64,000 nt of DNA, from NCBI RefSeq assembly GCF_947623445.1, contig NC_135242.1, forward strand, positions 19,158,001 through 19,222,000. The letters are read 5' to 3'. This DNA comes from Clavelina lepadiformis. Taxonomy: Eukaryota > Chordata > Ascidiacea > Aplousobranchia > Clavelinidae. Of the stretch, positions 23,941-35,614 are shown piece after piece. Under the pieces are notes generated by a model. That model made no database searches and was not told the DNA's origin. It worked only from the letters and a program-made list of their open reading frames with translations. Both the position numbers and the translations under genes were made by a program. Position 1 is the first letter of the stretch. Every line of letters begins with the position of its first letter.

Positions 23941-26900
23941 TTTTTAGGATAAGTTTAAAGCAGTGGTTTCGAGATCGTCCATGGACACTTGAAAACGGAC
24001 GATTTTTGCGTATGCGTCCATGGACGATTTTAGGATAAGCTTAAATAACGGATATGAGGAAAGTGTCCATGGACTGTTTTAAGAAAGGATTAAATAGTAG
24101 ATATGATAAAAGTGTCCGTGGACTGCTTTGGAACAGGCTTATATAGTCGGTATGATGAAAGCGTCCATGGACGATTTTAGGATAAGCTTAAATAGCGAAT
24201 ATGAGGAAAACGTCCATGGACGATTTTAGGATAAGCTTAAATAATGGATACGAGGAAAACGTCCATGGACGATTTTAGAATAAGCGTAAATAGTGCATAT
24301 GATGAAATTGTCGATGGACAGTTTTGAATTTGGCTTAAATCAATTTTTTTGCAACAAAGCAGCCATGGACGGTTGTTGAAATAGGCTTAAATCAGTTATT
24401 TTGCAACGAAGCGTCCATGGATGGTTGTTGAAATAGGCTTATATCAGTTATTTTGCAAAAAAGCGTCCATGAGTGATTTTAGGATAAGTTTAAAGCAGTG
24501 GTTTCGAGCAGAGTTGGATCAATTACATTATTTCAGTTCAATTACAATTACAATTACAATTACTCCCTTACATGTTTCAATTACATTACAATTACAATTA
24601 CAATTACTCCCTTACATGTTTCAATTACTCCGTGCTAAAAATATCAAATTACAATTACAATTACAGTTATAATTACTGTTAAACATGTAATTGATTAATC
24701 ATAAATTCAACTTCGGTAGAGAGGTGCTCTTTGAAAACCGTAGCGACGTAATTAGCAACAATCACAAACTATTCATGTTTCATTCATGATACGTAGAATA
24801 CCCTTTAATTAAAAAAAACTCGAACGTTTTCGAATATTTCAACTATTCGTAATCATGAGTACTGAAAAATACAAACACAGAAAAAATTTTTAAGCGACTG
24901 TTAACAACCAAAAGTTTGAGCGACTGGCAACGACTAACAACGAATAGGCTACAAGACAGGCAATGAAATGTAATCAAACGAATACACAAAGCTGATAGCG
25001 GTAAGGCGCCAGCGATAAGGTGTGTATTTGTGTAAAATTAAAATAAATTCAAAAGGAAAGAAGCTCCTGATAACTACAAATTACAAAATTTTGGTTCGCA
25101 TTTACATTTTAACTTGCTCAAAAACTGTTGGATTGCATTTGATGAACATTAGGGTGCGAAAAGTTTCTGGCCCCAGTAAATTTCTTCTTGCCGTATAAAA
25201 GTTACCCGAAATTGAAAATATTCTTTCTGATGGGGCTGATGTTGCTGTTAGTCCCAAATAATCCTTGGCTAAAGTAGAAAGCGGGGGAAGTTCTTCTGAC
25301 TTCTTCTTCCAATATATTAGTGGGTCTTCATCGAAATGCATGGTTTCTAGTTTCTACCCCCAAATAGCTGTCGACTTCACTTATTGAATTTCTCGGTCTT
25401 TTCTTTTTTAAGCCTTCTGCCATAAAGTTAAATAGCTTTGGCTTTTTTGCAGGGTTTTCATCCTCTGTGCTACAACTTTCTTCGTCATCCTTGCCAAGTC
25501 TACTTGCCACATGAGTTTTTAGCAAACGTATTGCTTCTTCTTTTTCAACGTCATCTTTAATCCAGCTGTTTTTAAATCGTGGATCAAGAAGAGATGCAAT
25601 TCTGTTTTCCGGAGAATTTATATATGGCAAAAACCTTTTAGAAACAGAGTCTTTAAGATTAGCTGCCAGTTTCTGGCAATAGTGGAGATTTGAGTTTTTT
25701 AGTAGTTCCATTGCTTTCAGTAAGCCAAGCACTACCGGACAAATGCAAGAGGATGTTACAATATTTTCTCCTTCAACTTGCTGCATTGCTTCCTTGAAAG
25801 GCAGTAGCACACTCATGAGCTCACTCAATGCCAAATAATCTTGATTTGTTATTTTTCCCCGTGACTGGATCAAGGTGAGAGCCGCATTAACTTCTTCGTG
25901 ATGCTTTAAGACACTTTGCAACATAACAAGCTGGGAATTCCATCTTGTCACATTCTGTGCTCTTAACGTTATTTTTTTACGTTGCAAATAAGAGGTAGCA
26001 TTTACAGATTTTCTTACTGAATTTACAATTTTGGCCACCTTTCCCAGCTTTCCTTTCCCAACGTAAGACTTAGCAAACTCCGAATGTTGCAGACAATCCT
26101 TAAATCAAAGTTGTTGTGTATGAGCAAAACAGCTTACTCTTTCTGGTAAGTAAGTGAGAAGAGCATGTAAATCAGCACCCTCCTCGGACATTTCTTGTTC
26201 AGGATCAGGATTCAACTATTTCTCATTGTCCTCATTGATTTCTTCACCAGTTTTATGCAGTGTGAACTCAGGAAGGGAAACCTGAAATGCTTTTATCATG
26301 GAGGAAGCATTGTCTGACACAACCTTTTTTACTTTTGTTGTAAGTCTAAACTTTTCTATTACGTTGTCATAAGCCTCAACAATGTTTTCAGCTGTATGCC
26401 GTCCTAAAAATGAGTCCACTGCCAGGACAAAGCTGCGTAGCTTCCATTCTGCATCAACAAAATGCATAGTGATGCCCAAGAAACTTGTCATGTTGCGGTT
26501 AGTCCAGAGATCAATTGTCAAGTAAACATTTGACAAACGTGCAATTTCACGTCTCGTCTCTTCTTCCATTTGCTGAATAACCGTTGGTATAAGGGAATTT
26601 CTAAATGTGGAGCGGCTTGGTATTACATATCTTGGTTCAGCAGTCAACAACAGATTTCTGAATGTTTGACTATCTACAATACTTAATGGTAACTGATCAC
26701 AAGCTATTGATTTGAGTAGAGCTTTTGTTAATGCTTTTTGAGTGGCATCATATGAAGCAAATCGCTGGGAAGAAGAAGTTTGAAAAAATGACTTGATAGG
26801 TGGTTGACTCTGATCTACCTTTGTCTTCTTCGTGTTTTCCTGGTGTTTTCTTTTGAGGTTTATATATTTAGGATAAAGATTGGGAGAACATCTCTTCAAA

Positions 26901-27595
26901 TGTGTGATCAAGTTTGATGAAGCCTTGGTTGAATACTTGAATTTCTTTTTGCAATTGTTGCAGCAAGTCTCAGTACTGGTCAAAGATTTAAAAAAACTCT
27001 GACAGTGGCGTAGGAAAGGGTTCAGCACAGGTTTCGGAAGAGTTTATTTGCTGTTCATCCATTTTTGAAATATTAAGATTTAGAGTAGACTATATTGTAA
27101 TTTACTAAGTTTTCTGTTACTGCTGAAGTATGGGAAACAGTTTAGCATGGCTGAATTATCTAGTTAACGAGGCATGCATAGCACACCTATGTAAATAGGC
27201 TTAATCATTTTATGTTGTGCTTGTCAGGTCTTAATAACAATGTAATTGAAATTGTAATTGGGCAAAAATTTTATCAAATTACAATTATAATTATAATTAC
27301 ACAAAATAAAAATGCTTCAATTACAATTACATGAAAAATGTAATTAATTACATTCAGCTCAATTACAAATTACAATTGATCCAACTCTGGTTTCGAGATC
27401 GTCCATGGACACTTTAAAACTGACGATTTTTGCGTAAGCGTCCATGGACGATTTTTGCGTAAGCGTCCATGGACGATTCTAGGATAAGCTTAAATAGCGG
27501 ATATGAGAAAAGCGTCCATGGACTGTTTTGGAACAGGCTTAAATAGTCGGCATAATGAAAGCGTCCTTGGGATAGGCTTAAATAATAGATATTGG
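23941..27595. repeat. CCATGG-rich minisatellite array, split by a hAT insertion
   Basis: About 60-base units containing the palindrome GTCCATGGAC followed by gattttaggataagcttaaa and a degenerate atatgaggaaaa stretch. About ten units lie at 23941-24508 and a few more at 27390-27595. The hAT element at 24509-27389 interrupts the array inside gtttcgag|atcgtcc, a site that also occurs uninterrupted at 23958. Copy 2 has about 260 bases of unrelated DNA here, so the array is specific to copy 1 or was lost from copy 2. Confidence 0.9.
24509..27389 (-). mobile_element. hAT transposon with decayed BED-finger transposase
   Basis: Terminal repeats CAGAGTTGGATCAATTAC and its complement at 27372-27389, a perfect 8-bp duplication gtttcgag at 24501-24508 and 27390-27397, and subterminal runs of CAATTA at both ends. 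The minus-strand transposase begins near 27062 (MDEQQ): a BED zinc finger (CCNNCKKKF...HLKRC), the RNase-H-like core (26216-27028, LTIDLWTNRN, VSDNASSM), a central part (25328-26038) and the C-terminal dimerisation region (25102-25341, TSAPSERIFSISG). It is broken: a frame slip in a T run near its start, stops around 26040-26215, and a frame change near 25335. The well-kept ends and target duplication indicate a fairly young insertion. Confidence 0.92.
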
Positions 27596-29040
27596 AAAGA
27601 GTGACTGATAAAATGTTTTTGATTAACACGTATTTTAAATGGTAATAGTTTTATTTATTTCCATCTTATCACGAATTAATAAGGGGCGTGAAAAATCATG
27701 AACAAGCGAATTATACCATAGTGCTTTAAAACATATGTTATGTTATGGTAGAACATGCTTCTTATTGATTAAATGAAAAAACTTACTAGTTTTAACTAAG
27801 GGGCTCCCCCCAACATAAATACCAACCAGAATGCTTTTTCGGGCTTTAATGTTTATTTGTCACATTAGCTAGTTGCCATCAAACCAGAAAGCTAGAAACA
27901 TGCTGCATATCAGAAAACATATGATCAAAGCAAGATATAACAATAATAATTCGTGCATGTCCTGGGTTGCCATGTACTGTATATATTTTATTGATGTTTA
28001 AATTCCCTTGGATCAAGACTCAGTTCACTAAGCTAACTAGTTTAAGTTGTTTTTATTAGATCTTGGCTTTCCAATTGAAGTTCAAGAAGCTATTGCTAGA
28101 GGTACAAAAACCTACCCTGGAAAGAAACGAAACGCATTTTTGTACCCCAACATTTGTTTTGACAAAACAGTATGTCATAATATAAAGAATATTGTCTTTA
28201 GCCTTTATACCATTAATTTTTTTTATCAAAGCAGCAAACACAAAATTGATGAAAAAAATTTGTTAAATGTAAATTATTTTGTAGTTACCATATGCTACTT
28301 TGGATAATTACCGATTAATTGTTAGTCTTGGTATTGTGACAGTTACGTCACGAGTCATGGGTTGTTTTATAAATGCTGAAATTCGATTTTGGGATCTTGT
28401 GATATAATTGCTGACCAAACTTAAATTTTTGGTAATGACTTACAGATAAATTACGCAACCTTGGGGTGTGACTACTATATAAATACCAATGTAATGTTTG
28501 CAATCTTCCTTTTTATCTTTCACTTGTTACTACTGCGCAATGTAACAGCAGTAAGCTTTGCCCAAAGGTGTAATCTTTTGTGTTTGAGAATAAAAATGGG
28601 AACTTTATCGTTTAGTAATATGCGTATCCAGAATTTAAGCAACTAAACAGCGTTAGTCACGCCGTTTTAGGAATGGGAACTCATACCATCGAGTCAGAAG
28701 CAAAACAAGTTTTCAATTTAATAGTACTTACCTCGCTCATATCGTAACAATAGCCGCCAGTGTACGCGGTTTTTATGGCGAATATGGTTGTTATGTAATA
28801 CTTCACAAAAGTAATATCACAATAAAATTTTATTTGTCATAGTATCAGTTTCAGAATTAAGCGTTTGTCACATTACAAAAATAGAAGGAGTTGAGACAAC
28901 GCAAATGGGCTCAAGACTGCATTGTTATAATGCAATGTCCATGCTAAAAACATAATGGGCTGTTCGTCAAACATGGTACGTTGTCAAGCATTGAGAGCAA
29001 GTTATCGATGACCTATTTCCACAAAGTAAATCGCCAATTG
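27596..29040. other. Gene-free tail of duplication copy 1
   Basis: This stretch matches 48240-48661 and 51753-52745 in copy 2. A short frame at 28055-28150 (LLDLGFPIEVQEAIARG) is partly kept in copy 2 at 51760-51880, but the two differ in frame further on and I know no homologue, so I do not call it a gene. Confidence 0.5.
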
Positions 29041-32000
29041 GGGGAAACCAGTGTAATTTGGACCCCTGTGTAAATCGGACCAAGGCTGATTTCAGACTAA
29101 TCGCGGTAGGTGACGTCACAAACATCACGCGACATGGAAGACGTTAGCAAGAAAATGTGGCAGCAGTTGTGTTTGGTCTCGTTTCTTTTGTGGTCTAGTT
29201 ACGAAAACGCAAGTAAACTATTAGGGGTGCTTGATCTTATTTTAGGTCATGCGTCATTTCAATATAATCGGAGGCTAGAGGCAGGTAGGAAAATAATTTA
29301 AACGTTTCGAGACAACTAAAACATTCGCAGATACTGTACCATGACAGTATTAGACTGTCAGTTTAAAATTTTAGTGAAGAGCCTGAAAGAAATTTCAGCT
29401 TAGATTTGTGTAAAATGGACCGCAATAAAACGTGTAATTTGGACCCCCCCCCCCCTAAATTACACGTAGAGGCAGATAACATTACCTGTTTTCTTAGGAT
29501 ATTAAACTTTCATTTTGTGATCCTTCTGATCTTGAACTTAGTACAAACATGACCACAAAAGCTGAGCGTAAGAGCAAAGGAGTGTATGGAAAGTGGGATG
29601 AAGAAGCGATGCGACATGCAATAGGGGCTGTAAGAGATGGCACAATGGGTATAAAAAAAGCAGCCGAACAGTTTCATGTCCCCAAAACGACTCTTCTAAG
29701 AAGACTGAAAAAGAAGAACAAGATTGCTCTTGGCAGCTGCAAGATGTTAGGAAGATCTACTGACCTCCCGGAAGAGATTGAAAACCAATTGGCAAAGCAT
29801 ATTGAAGATATGGAAGCCAGGTTTTATGGCTTGACATTGATGGACCTTCAAAAGCTTGCATTCCAAATTGCAGAAGCTAATAACATTTCTACTAGATTCA
29901 ACAAAGAAAAGAAAATTGCTGGCTATGATTGGGTGAAAGGATTTCTGAAAAGGCATCCAGAAATATCTCTTCGATCCCCGGAGGCAACATCACTAGCGAG
30001 AGCATCCGGATTTAACAAACCACAGATAGCTAAGTTTTTTGAACTCATTCATGACATTTATGAAAAGAACAACTTAACTGCTGCCAGAATTTATAATATG
30101 GACGAATCTGGGATAAACGTTGTTCAGAAATTGTCAAAAGTTTTAGCTAAGAAGGGGAAACATCAAGTTGGCTCGATAACTAGTCAAGAGCGAGGATAAA
30201 ATGTGACGGTTATTTGCTGCATGAGTGCAGCAGGAAATTTTGTCCCACCAGGCTTCATCTTTCCACGAGTGCGTATGAAGGAAGAGTTGAAGGATGGAGC
30301 TCCTCCAGGAAGCATGTTCACTTGTCAAGTGAGTCATGTTTAATTGTCTAGCAATCCTACCAGGCAAAACCCATCTTTTCTATGTTGATGCTATGTGTGC
30401 CGACATTGAATCTATGTAGGACTGTCAAAATGGTGGTTGTTACCACTGGGATGCTAAAGATGTCAAATTTTATAGCCTGCACTATTTACGTTTGCTAGTG
30501 TTTTCAAATGTTTCAACCAATTGGGCTATAAATTAATTAAACTATGCTCATACTGACAATTTGTTATTTGTAAAAATTGGTTTTATTATCACTGTATGGT
30601 GCATAAATTTGGCTTTGCTTTACAAAATGTTAGTCTCTCTATGCTCAATAGCTCGTAATAAATTTTGAACCTTTTTTCAGAAAAAGGGATGGATGAACAA
30701 CGACATATTCTTGGAATGGATAAAACACTTCAGCCAGCATGCAAAGCCTAGCCAAGAAGAGAGGGTCCTGCTGATCTTAGATGGACATAAAAGCCACACG
30801 CACAATATCGAAGCTTTAGAGTTGGCATCAAAAAGTGGTGTTATTATGCTTTCATTACCACCACACACCAGTCATCGGATGCAGCCATTAGATTTAACTT
30901 TTTTCAAACCACTGAAGACCTATTATTATCAACAAATTGAGCAGTGGCTGCGTGCAAATCCTGGACGAGCAGTCTCTGCGTTTCAAATTTGTCGTTTGTT
31001 TGGTCTTGCATACGGAAAAGCTGCAAATGTTAGCTGTGCGGTGAATGGATTTCGAAAGGCCGGAATTTATCCAGTTAATATGCTGGTCTTTAATGACGGT
31101 GATTTTGCTGCTGCTGATGTCACAGATCAACCCGATCCAGCTGAGAATTCAGATGATCTAATCGCCACCACAAGCTCAGCTCTAGTGGAAAATGCAAGCT
31201 CAACTGCAGTTAACACCACTCCTGCTTGCATCAACAAAACAGCTGAAACCAGCAATCTAGTTTCTGACATGCAAGCCAGCCCTGTAGGCTTACTCTCATC
31301 CATTTCTTATTCTGAGAAAAAAAAAAGTGTTGTAACTGTCACAGATATCAGCCCTCTACCAAAGCGAATCCGATCTATGAATCCTGGTACCAAACGGCGA
31401 AAATCTTCACGCGCCACAATTTTGACAAGTTCTCCTCATAAAAACACTCTGAATAAAAGAGACAGTGATGTGACAAAAAGAGGCGGTGCACAAAAAACGA
31501 AACAGAAGAGAGGAAGGAAAACAGAGAACAAACAGAATTCCATCTGCCTGGTGTGTGGAGATTCTGCAGATGAAGACTGGATTCAATGCAAAAACTGCAA
31601 GGAATGGACCCATGAAGAATGTGCTGATATTAGTGATTCCAAGTATTATTACTGCGACAACTGTTCGTAAATGTGTGTTTCTGTTTTTGCATGGGTTGTT
31701 CTATTTTTGTGAGTTATCGATGGTTCCAGATTGCACAATCACACATTGTGTAAATTGGACCCCTCATTTGAAAAAATTAAAATTGACTATTTACCAGCAG
31801 TGTCATTGAATTAGAAACTTATACAGTGAAGTTAGGTGCTATCCGAATGAAATTGAATATTAAGTTGTATGTTTTGTTCAAAAATGGAAGGGGTCCATTT
31901 TACACAACAGTTGTGTAAATTGGACCCTTAGCATGAAAAAATTTAATTTGGTAGTGCACCTCCAGTTTAAATTATTTAAGCCCGATACTTCGTTATGTTG

Positions 32001-32109
32001 TACCTTTCATGTATGTGAATAAACAAGTGAAGTTTGGAAGAAATCGACTAAGGACTTTCGTTATTATCAAAGATTTTGCTTAAGGGGTCCAAATTACACT
32101 GGTTTCCCC
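29041..32109 (+). mobile_element. pogo/Tigger-type DNA transposon with PHD finger
   Basis: Inverted ends starting GGGGAAACCAGTGTAATTTG at 29041 and ending at 32109, matching over about 26 bases. A TA follows the right end (32110-32111), but the left flank reads ttg, so the expected left TA is absent. Copy 2 shows the pre-insertion site (cgccagttgtacaagc near 52750). At least nine copies of a motif close to GTGTAAATTGGACCCC, in both orientations, lie near the ends (29051, 29068, 29408, 29430, 29454, 31749, 31890, 31913, 32085) and are good candidates for transposase binding sites. Confidence 0.93.
29549..31670 (+). pseudogene. pogo-family transposase with C-terminal PHD finger, one premature stop
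   Basis: Two exons, 29549-30328 and 30681-31670, joined at phase 0 (CAA|GTGAGT, TTTTTTCAG|AAA). Residues 14-57 are a psq-type helix-turn-helix, about 72-145 a CENP-B-type DNA-binding domain, and the DDE catalytic core follows with Asp185 (NMDESG), Asp294 (LLILDGHKSH) and Asp331 (MQPLDLTFFKPLK), the last two 36 residues apart. The final 45 residues are a C4HC3 PHD finger (CLVC, CKNC, H, C, CDNC), preceded by a Lys/Arg-rich linker that looks like a nuclear signal. The only break found is TAA at codon 217, where relatives would have Gln (CAA), just after SITSQERG. Otherwise it looks whole, so it was probably active recently. Confidence 0.9.
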
Positions 32110-32373
32110 TACAAGCAAACTTAGTTTATTTATATTTTCTAAGATAGGTGTGTAAAGATTTGTGAATGTGTACTACGCTATTCGACATTCAACAGTAACT
32201 TTAGCTAGTTTTGATTTGGATTATGTGCTGCTGCATTTCAATATATAATGTACTGACAGTTTGAGTGAGTCCTTTAATTGCAGCCATACTTGAGTCAGCC
32301 CAGTTGGCGGGGCAACTGTTATCTCTAGGACCTGGCAATAACTGACAAACTTAAGGTTAAGGTTCCATACACC
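32110..32373. other. End of copy 1 with a dispersed repeat
   Basis: The first about 95 bases (to 32202) match 52757-52850 in copy 2. The next about 160 bases (32203-32360) have no match there but match 54616-54790 in inverted orientation, inside intron 1 of gene C. No coding sequence is seen. Confidence 0.6.
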
Positions 32374-32605
32374 CTACACTGTCATTGTTATACGCACAAG
32401 ACATTATGGACGTATACCCTACAATTCCAAATTTTAAAAATGCATAACGTCGAAGAAAAATTGCAAAAAGACAAGCTCAACTATCTGACATCGTACCCCA
32501 CCCATGGTTAACTTATAATCACCACGTGCCTCGCTTATTCTATTATTTATTATTACGCTATTAATATTTGTTTCCGTTAAACGTGTCCAACGAGGAAAGA
32601 ACAAT

Positions 32606-34881
32606 TGCTGCCGCTGCAAAAACTACGAATAAATATCAGCATAGTCAAAAAAGTAAAACTCTATTTAAACAAAGAAAACCTAACTACCACTTACTACTCT
32701 TTAATGGAAAGTTACACTCGATATTGCATACCTGTGTGGAAGCATAGTCAGAGGTCTTTAATAAACAAGTTCCAAAAAATCTCTAATTAGGCTAATTTGA
32801 AGAAATGATAACATGAAGCAAGAAGAACAGTACATTGTAGTCAATTGAGAGTTTGTTTAGCCTAAACATGTGTACTTTGATTCATAAATTTAGGCAATAA
32901 AATTTACCCTCTTGTTATAACGACTTGTTTAATAAAAACCGTACATAAATACTAGAAATAGTTCTACTTCTTGCACTTTACCTTTTTTCAGCAAGCAGGT
33001 CACTCAACAGTCTTTAAAATATTGTGAACCAAAACAATGGAATAATTTACCAGGCTCTATAAGGGTATGTAGTGGCCTGGGAGCCGCTTTTAATACCAAT
33101 ATATTATTCGTGGGAACGTACTCGCCATTTATTTATTGTGATATTGTTTACTGATAAAACCGCAATTATTGTCGTTTAATATTTGGAAACTTGCTCTAAA
33201 TAACTTTATGTGAAAACGCCGTTTAGTACGTTACCAGGTGATTTCATAACATCCTAGTTTTAACTGAATGTAATTCCCATTGCCAACGCTTTGTTTTTTA
33301 TCGTTCACACATTCTGAAATGTTCGTGTATATTGTGTTGAATATTTCCGCTCACATCGCTCCGCTTTATAAACTCGAACTTCTGCGCGAGTAACCGCGCA
33401 GACAGAGATACAGAATCGTACGAACGTATTACGTTAGTCGTGTAAAATGTAATTCGTTAGACTTGTTTTAAATGGTGAATGCTAAGTTTGTGATTGTATC
33501 ATATTCGGAACCTGTACAGTTCCTACAATAAAGGATCGTTTCTGATAAACTGTATCTGTGATAACGTAAGAGCTTTCGGCTAGTACAACGTTAGGTTAGA
33601 GAATTCTAACCGCACGCAACCACGGAGTCAGATCATTAATTCGGCAGGTAAATTAAGTCCGAATAACATAAGATAAGACTGACAACAGTGCTATCCTCTG
33701 CAGGTACTTACATCAACTACTCTCTTTAGTAACAAATTAAAAGCGTATTTACTAGAGAGACAGTCTAAGAGCATGTACTCCGATTGGCAGCTACTCGACT
33801 AATTCACCTATATCTTCATGTTTATGCACTTTTAAATTTACCCTTATTTTTGAATCACTGTAAACAAATTGTACTTATGACCACTAATAGAACTTTTTAT
33901 TTTACGGCGTTCTGTAATCACTGAGGTCAGATCTTACTCATAAACACTTATTTACGTTCACATTCCCAGAATGCTTATTAACTTGCGCTTTTTTTCTCCC
34001 TTTTGTTCACATTGCTGTGAGTGTGCTTTTATACACAAATGCTTATGCTGTCTATTGCACCTTGTGTTTGTATGACAAAAATTGATTTTGTATAAAGGCA
34101 GCCTACTTTACACAACCACACTACCTCGTTTGTTTCTATCAAAATTAGTATTATTGCTCTTTCTCTTGCATCATATGCCACTCTCCATCTATTTTTTCTT
34201 TTATGTCGATTATTCTCTAAATAACGGCTGTTGAAAATTCAAACTCCAGTACTCTTTCCTGCGTTGTAAACATTGTTTTTTGAAACACAAATAAAAAGAC
34301 TTTGGAAAAGATATTCAACTCTTCCTGGCACTTGCAGTACATCACTGTTGATGTATGCATATTCAAACAAGCTGATCAAACCATATGGCTGGACATGAGT
34401 GACGTATCTGACCATCTTCTATTTCCGCTCACAACCGACCTGTGTAAACATTCCTACCGCGTAAACAGGCCACCTGAACGGGAAACTAGTCCCATAGATG
34501 GAGTTCATTTTAGTGGGGGTTTTCTTCTTCCATCTAGACAAACAGGTCGGTTCCATCTTGACGGTGACACAACGCTTATGTCCTGCCAAACTATCAGCGT
34601 AACTTTTGTTTTTCATTAAATCTGTTTAAATTATGTGTTTGTGTTAAATTATGTTTTAATAACGTGTTTATAATTTGGGTTTGGTGGCCGTGCTTACGCT
34701 AATAATTTTTTTACATTTTCTGATTGGTTCCTAATGCACGTTTTTGCCCTCCAGGCCTTGTCACCTTTTTCCCGTCCAGTTTGTGGAAAATGTCGATAAC
34801 TACTAATATGTTTGCGACCACCTGCGTCAGCACAATTTTTTCGTTCCCCACATTAAAACGAAAAAAAATAAATGAATGAAT
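32606..34881 (+). mobile_element. 5'-truncated LINE inserted 3' of gene B
   Basis: Copy 1 reads straight through this site (aacaat|cgattg near 10703). The insert begins inside the region after the reverse-transcriptase core (LRINISIVKKVKLYLNKENL, YYSLMES, IPVWKHS), has the usual end of a LINE ORF2 (PKQWNNLPGSIR before and LFSNKLKAYLLERQSK after an embedded solo LTR; stop near 33800), then about 1 kb of 3' UTR and the A-rich tail aaaaaaaataaatgaatgaa. At most a 3-bp target duplication (AAT) is visible. There is a stop after QKISN at 32790 and further decay. It arrived after the gene duplication. Confidence 0.82.
33068..33702 (+). mobile_element. Solo LTR of an LTR retrotransposon, nested in the LINE
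   Basis: A TG...CA element of 635 bp (tgtagtggcctggga to cctctgca), flanked by a 4-bp duplication ggta (33064-33067 and 33703-33706). LINE coding sequence continues on both sides, so the LTR came after the LINE. A second solo LTR of the same family lies at 46927-47540. No internal region remains. Superfamily is not determinable (Gypsy- or BEL-like by duplication size). Confidence 0.9.
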
Positions 34882-35614
34882 CGATTGTATCCTTATTACA
34901 GGATGTTGACATCATCTACAAATAGCTTTATTATTGCAAATGGATATATGAACGGTGAACGCACATATATAACGCAATCACGGCGTTAATAAAGAGCTTG
35001 GCACAACAATAAGAGTTTAGTAACAGGGATAACTACTTACTACACCATTTCACCGATGATAGTTAAACGAGTAATTACGCAATGAACTTTAAAAGCATAA
35101 TATAAACTTACAGCAAACGTATTTAAAATAGGCCAACACTGATCAATAATTCCAATTGTATATGTTGTCGTTAAGACTGCAGAACAAATGGCTTGATTCA
35201 TGATTTATCTTTCAGATCGCAAATTTGTACAAGTTACTCCAGGCTAAACTTTTAAAACAGAAAACAGTTTTAGAATGGAATCAAAACTACAACCATTGCG
35301 CTATATATTATATAAATTAATCGGCTTGGAACACTTCAAACAAAGCAAGAAAATAAAAGCTAATTACAAGGAAGACTGTTAAACTGATGAAGCACCTTTA
35401 CTCGAAGCAGAAGACACTGATTATACCTTTGAGCTACCCAGCTTGAGTTACTCAGAGTTCATTTACTTAATATTACGAAACAGGAATTTTATGGAAACCT
35501 GTTAAGTTACTTTAAACTATTCGATATTTTAAGTAAAACCAAGTAGAATTGACAAAATAAACACAAGCAAGCAGAAATAGAGATTTATCTACTTTGAGAA
35601 AATGGAAAATTCAG
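34882..35614. other. 3' flank of gene B
   Basis: Closely matches the flank of gene A at 10702-11438. It contains AT-rich sequence likely to include the polyadenylation region. No separate gene is seen. Confidence 0.5.

Larger units (their letters stand above)
10476..32373. repeat. Segmental tandem duplication, copy 1 (carries gene A)
   Basis: From CTACACTGTC at 10476 the sequence matches copy 2 starting at 32374, through the 3' flank, all exons and nearly all introns of the aldehyde-oxidase-like gene, its upstream block (23797-23938), and a gene-free tail (27600-29040 and 32107-32202). The match is interrupted by mobile elements unique to one copy. The right limit is approximate, because 32203-32373 has no counterpart directly after copy 2. 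Confidence 0.9.

Noticed and set aside
28047-28307. A possible exon (LLDLGFPIEVQEAIARG)
   Set aside because: The counterpart at 51750-51881 is in a different frame after a short stretch and no partner exon or family was found, so conservation reflects the recent duplication only.
34302-34619. A 105-residue plus-strand frame
   Set aside because: It lies in the 3' untranslated part of the truncated LINE and has no recognisable content.
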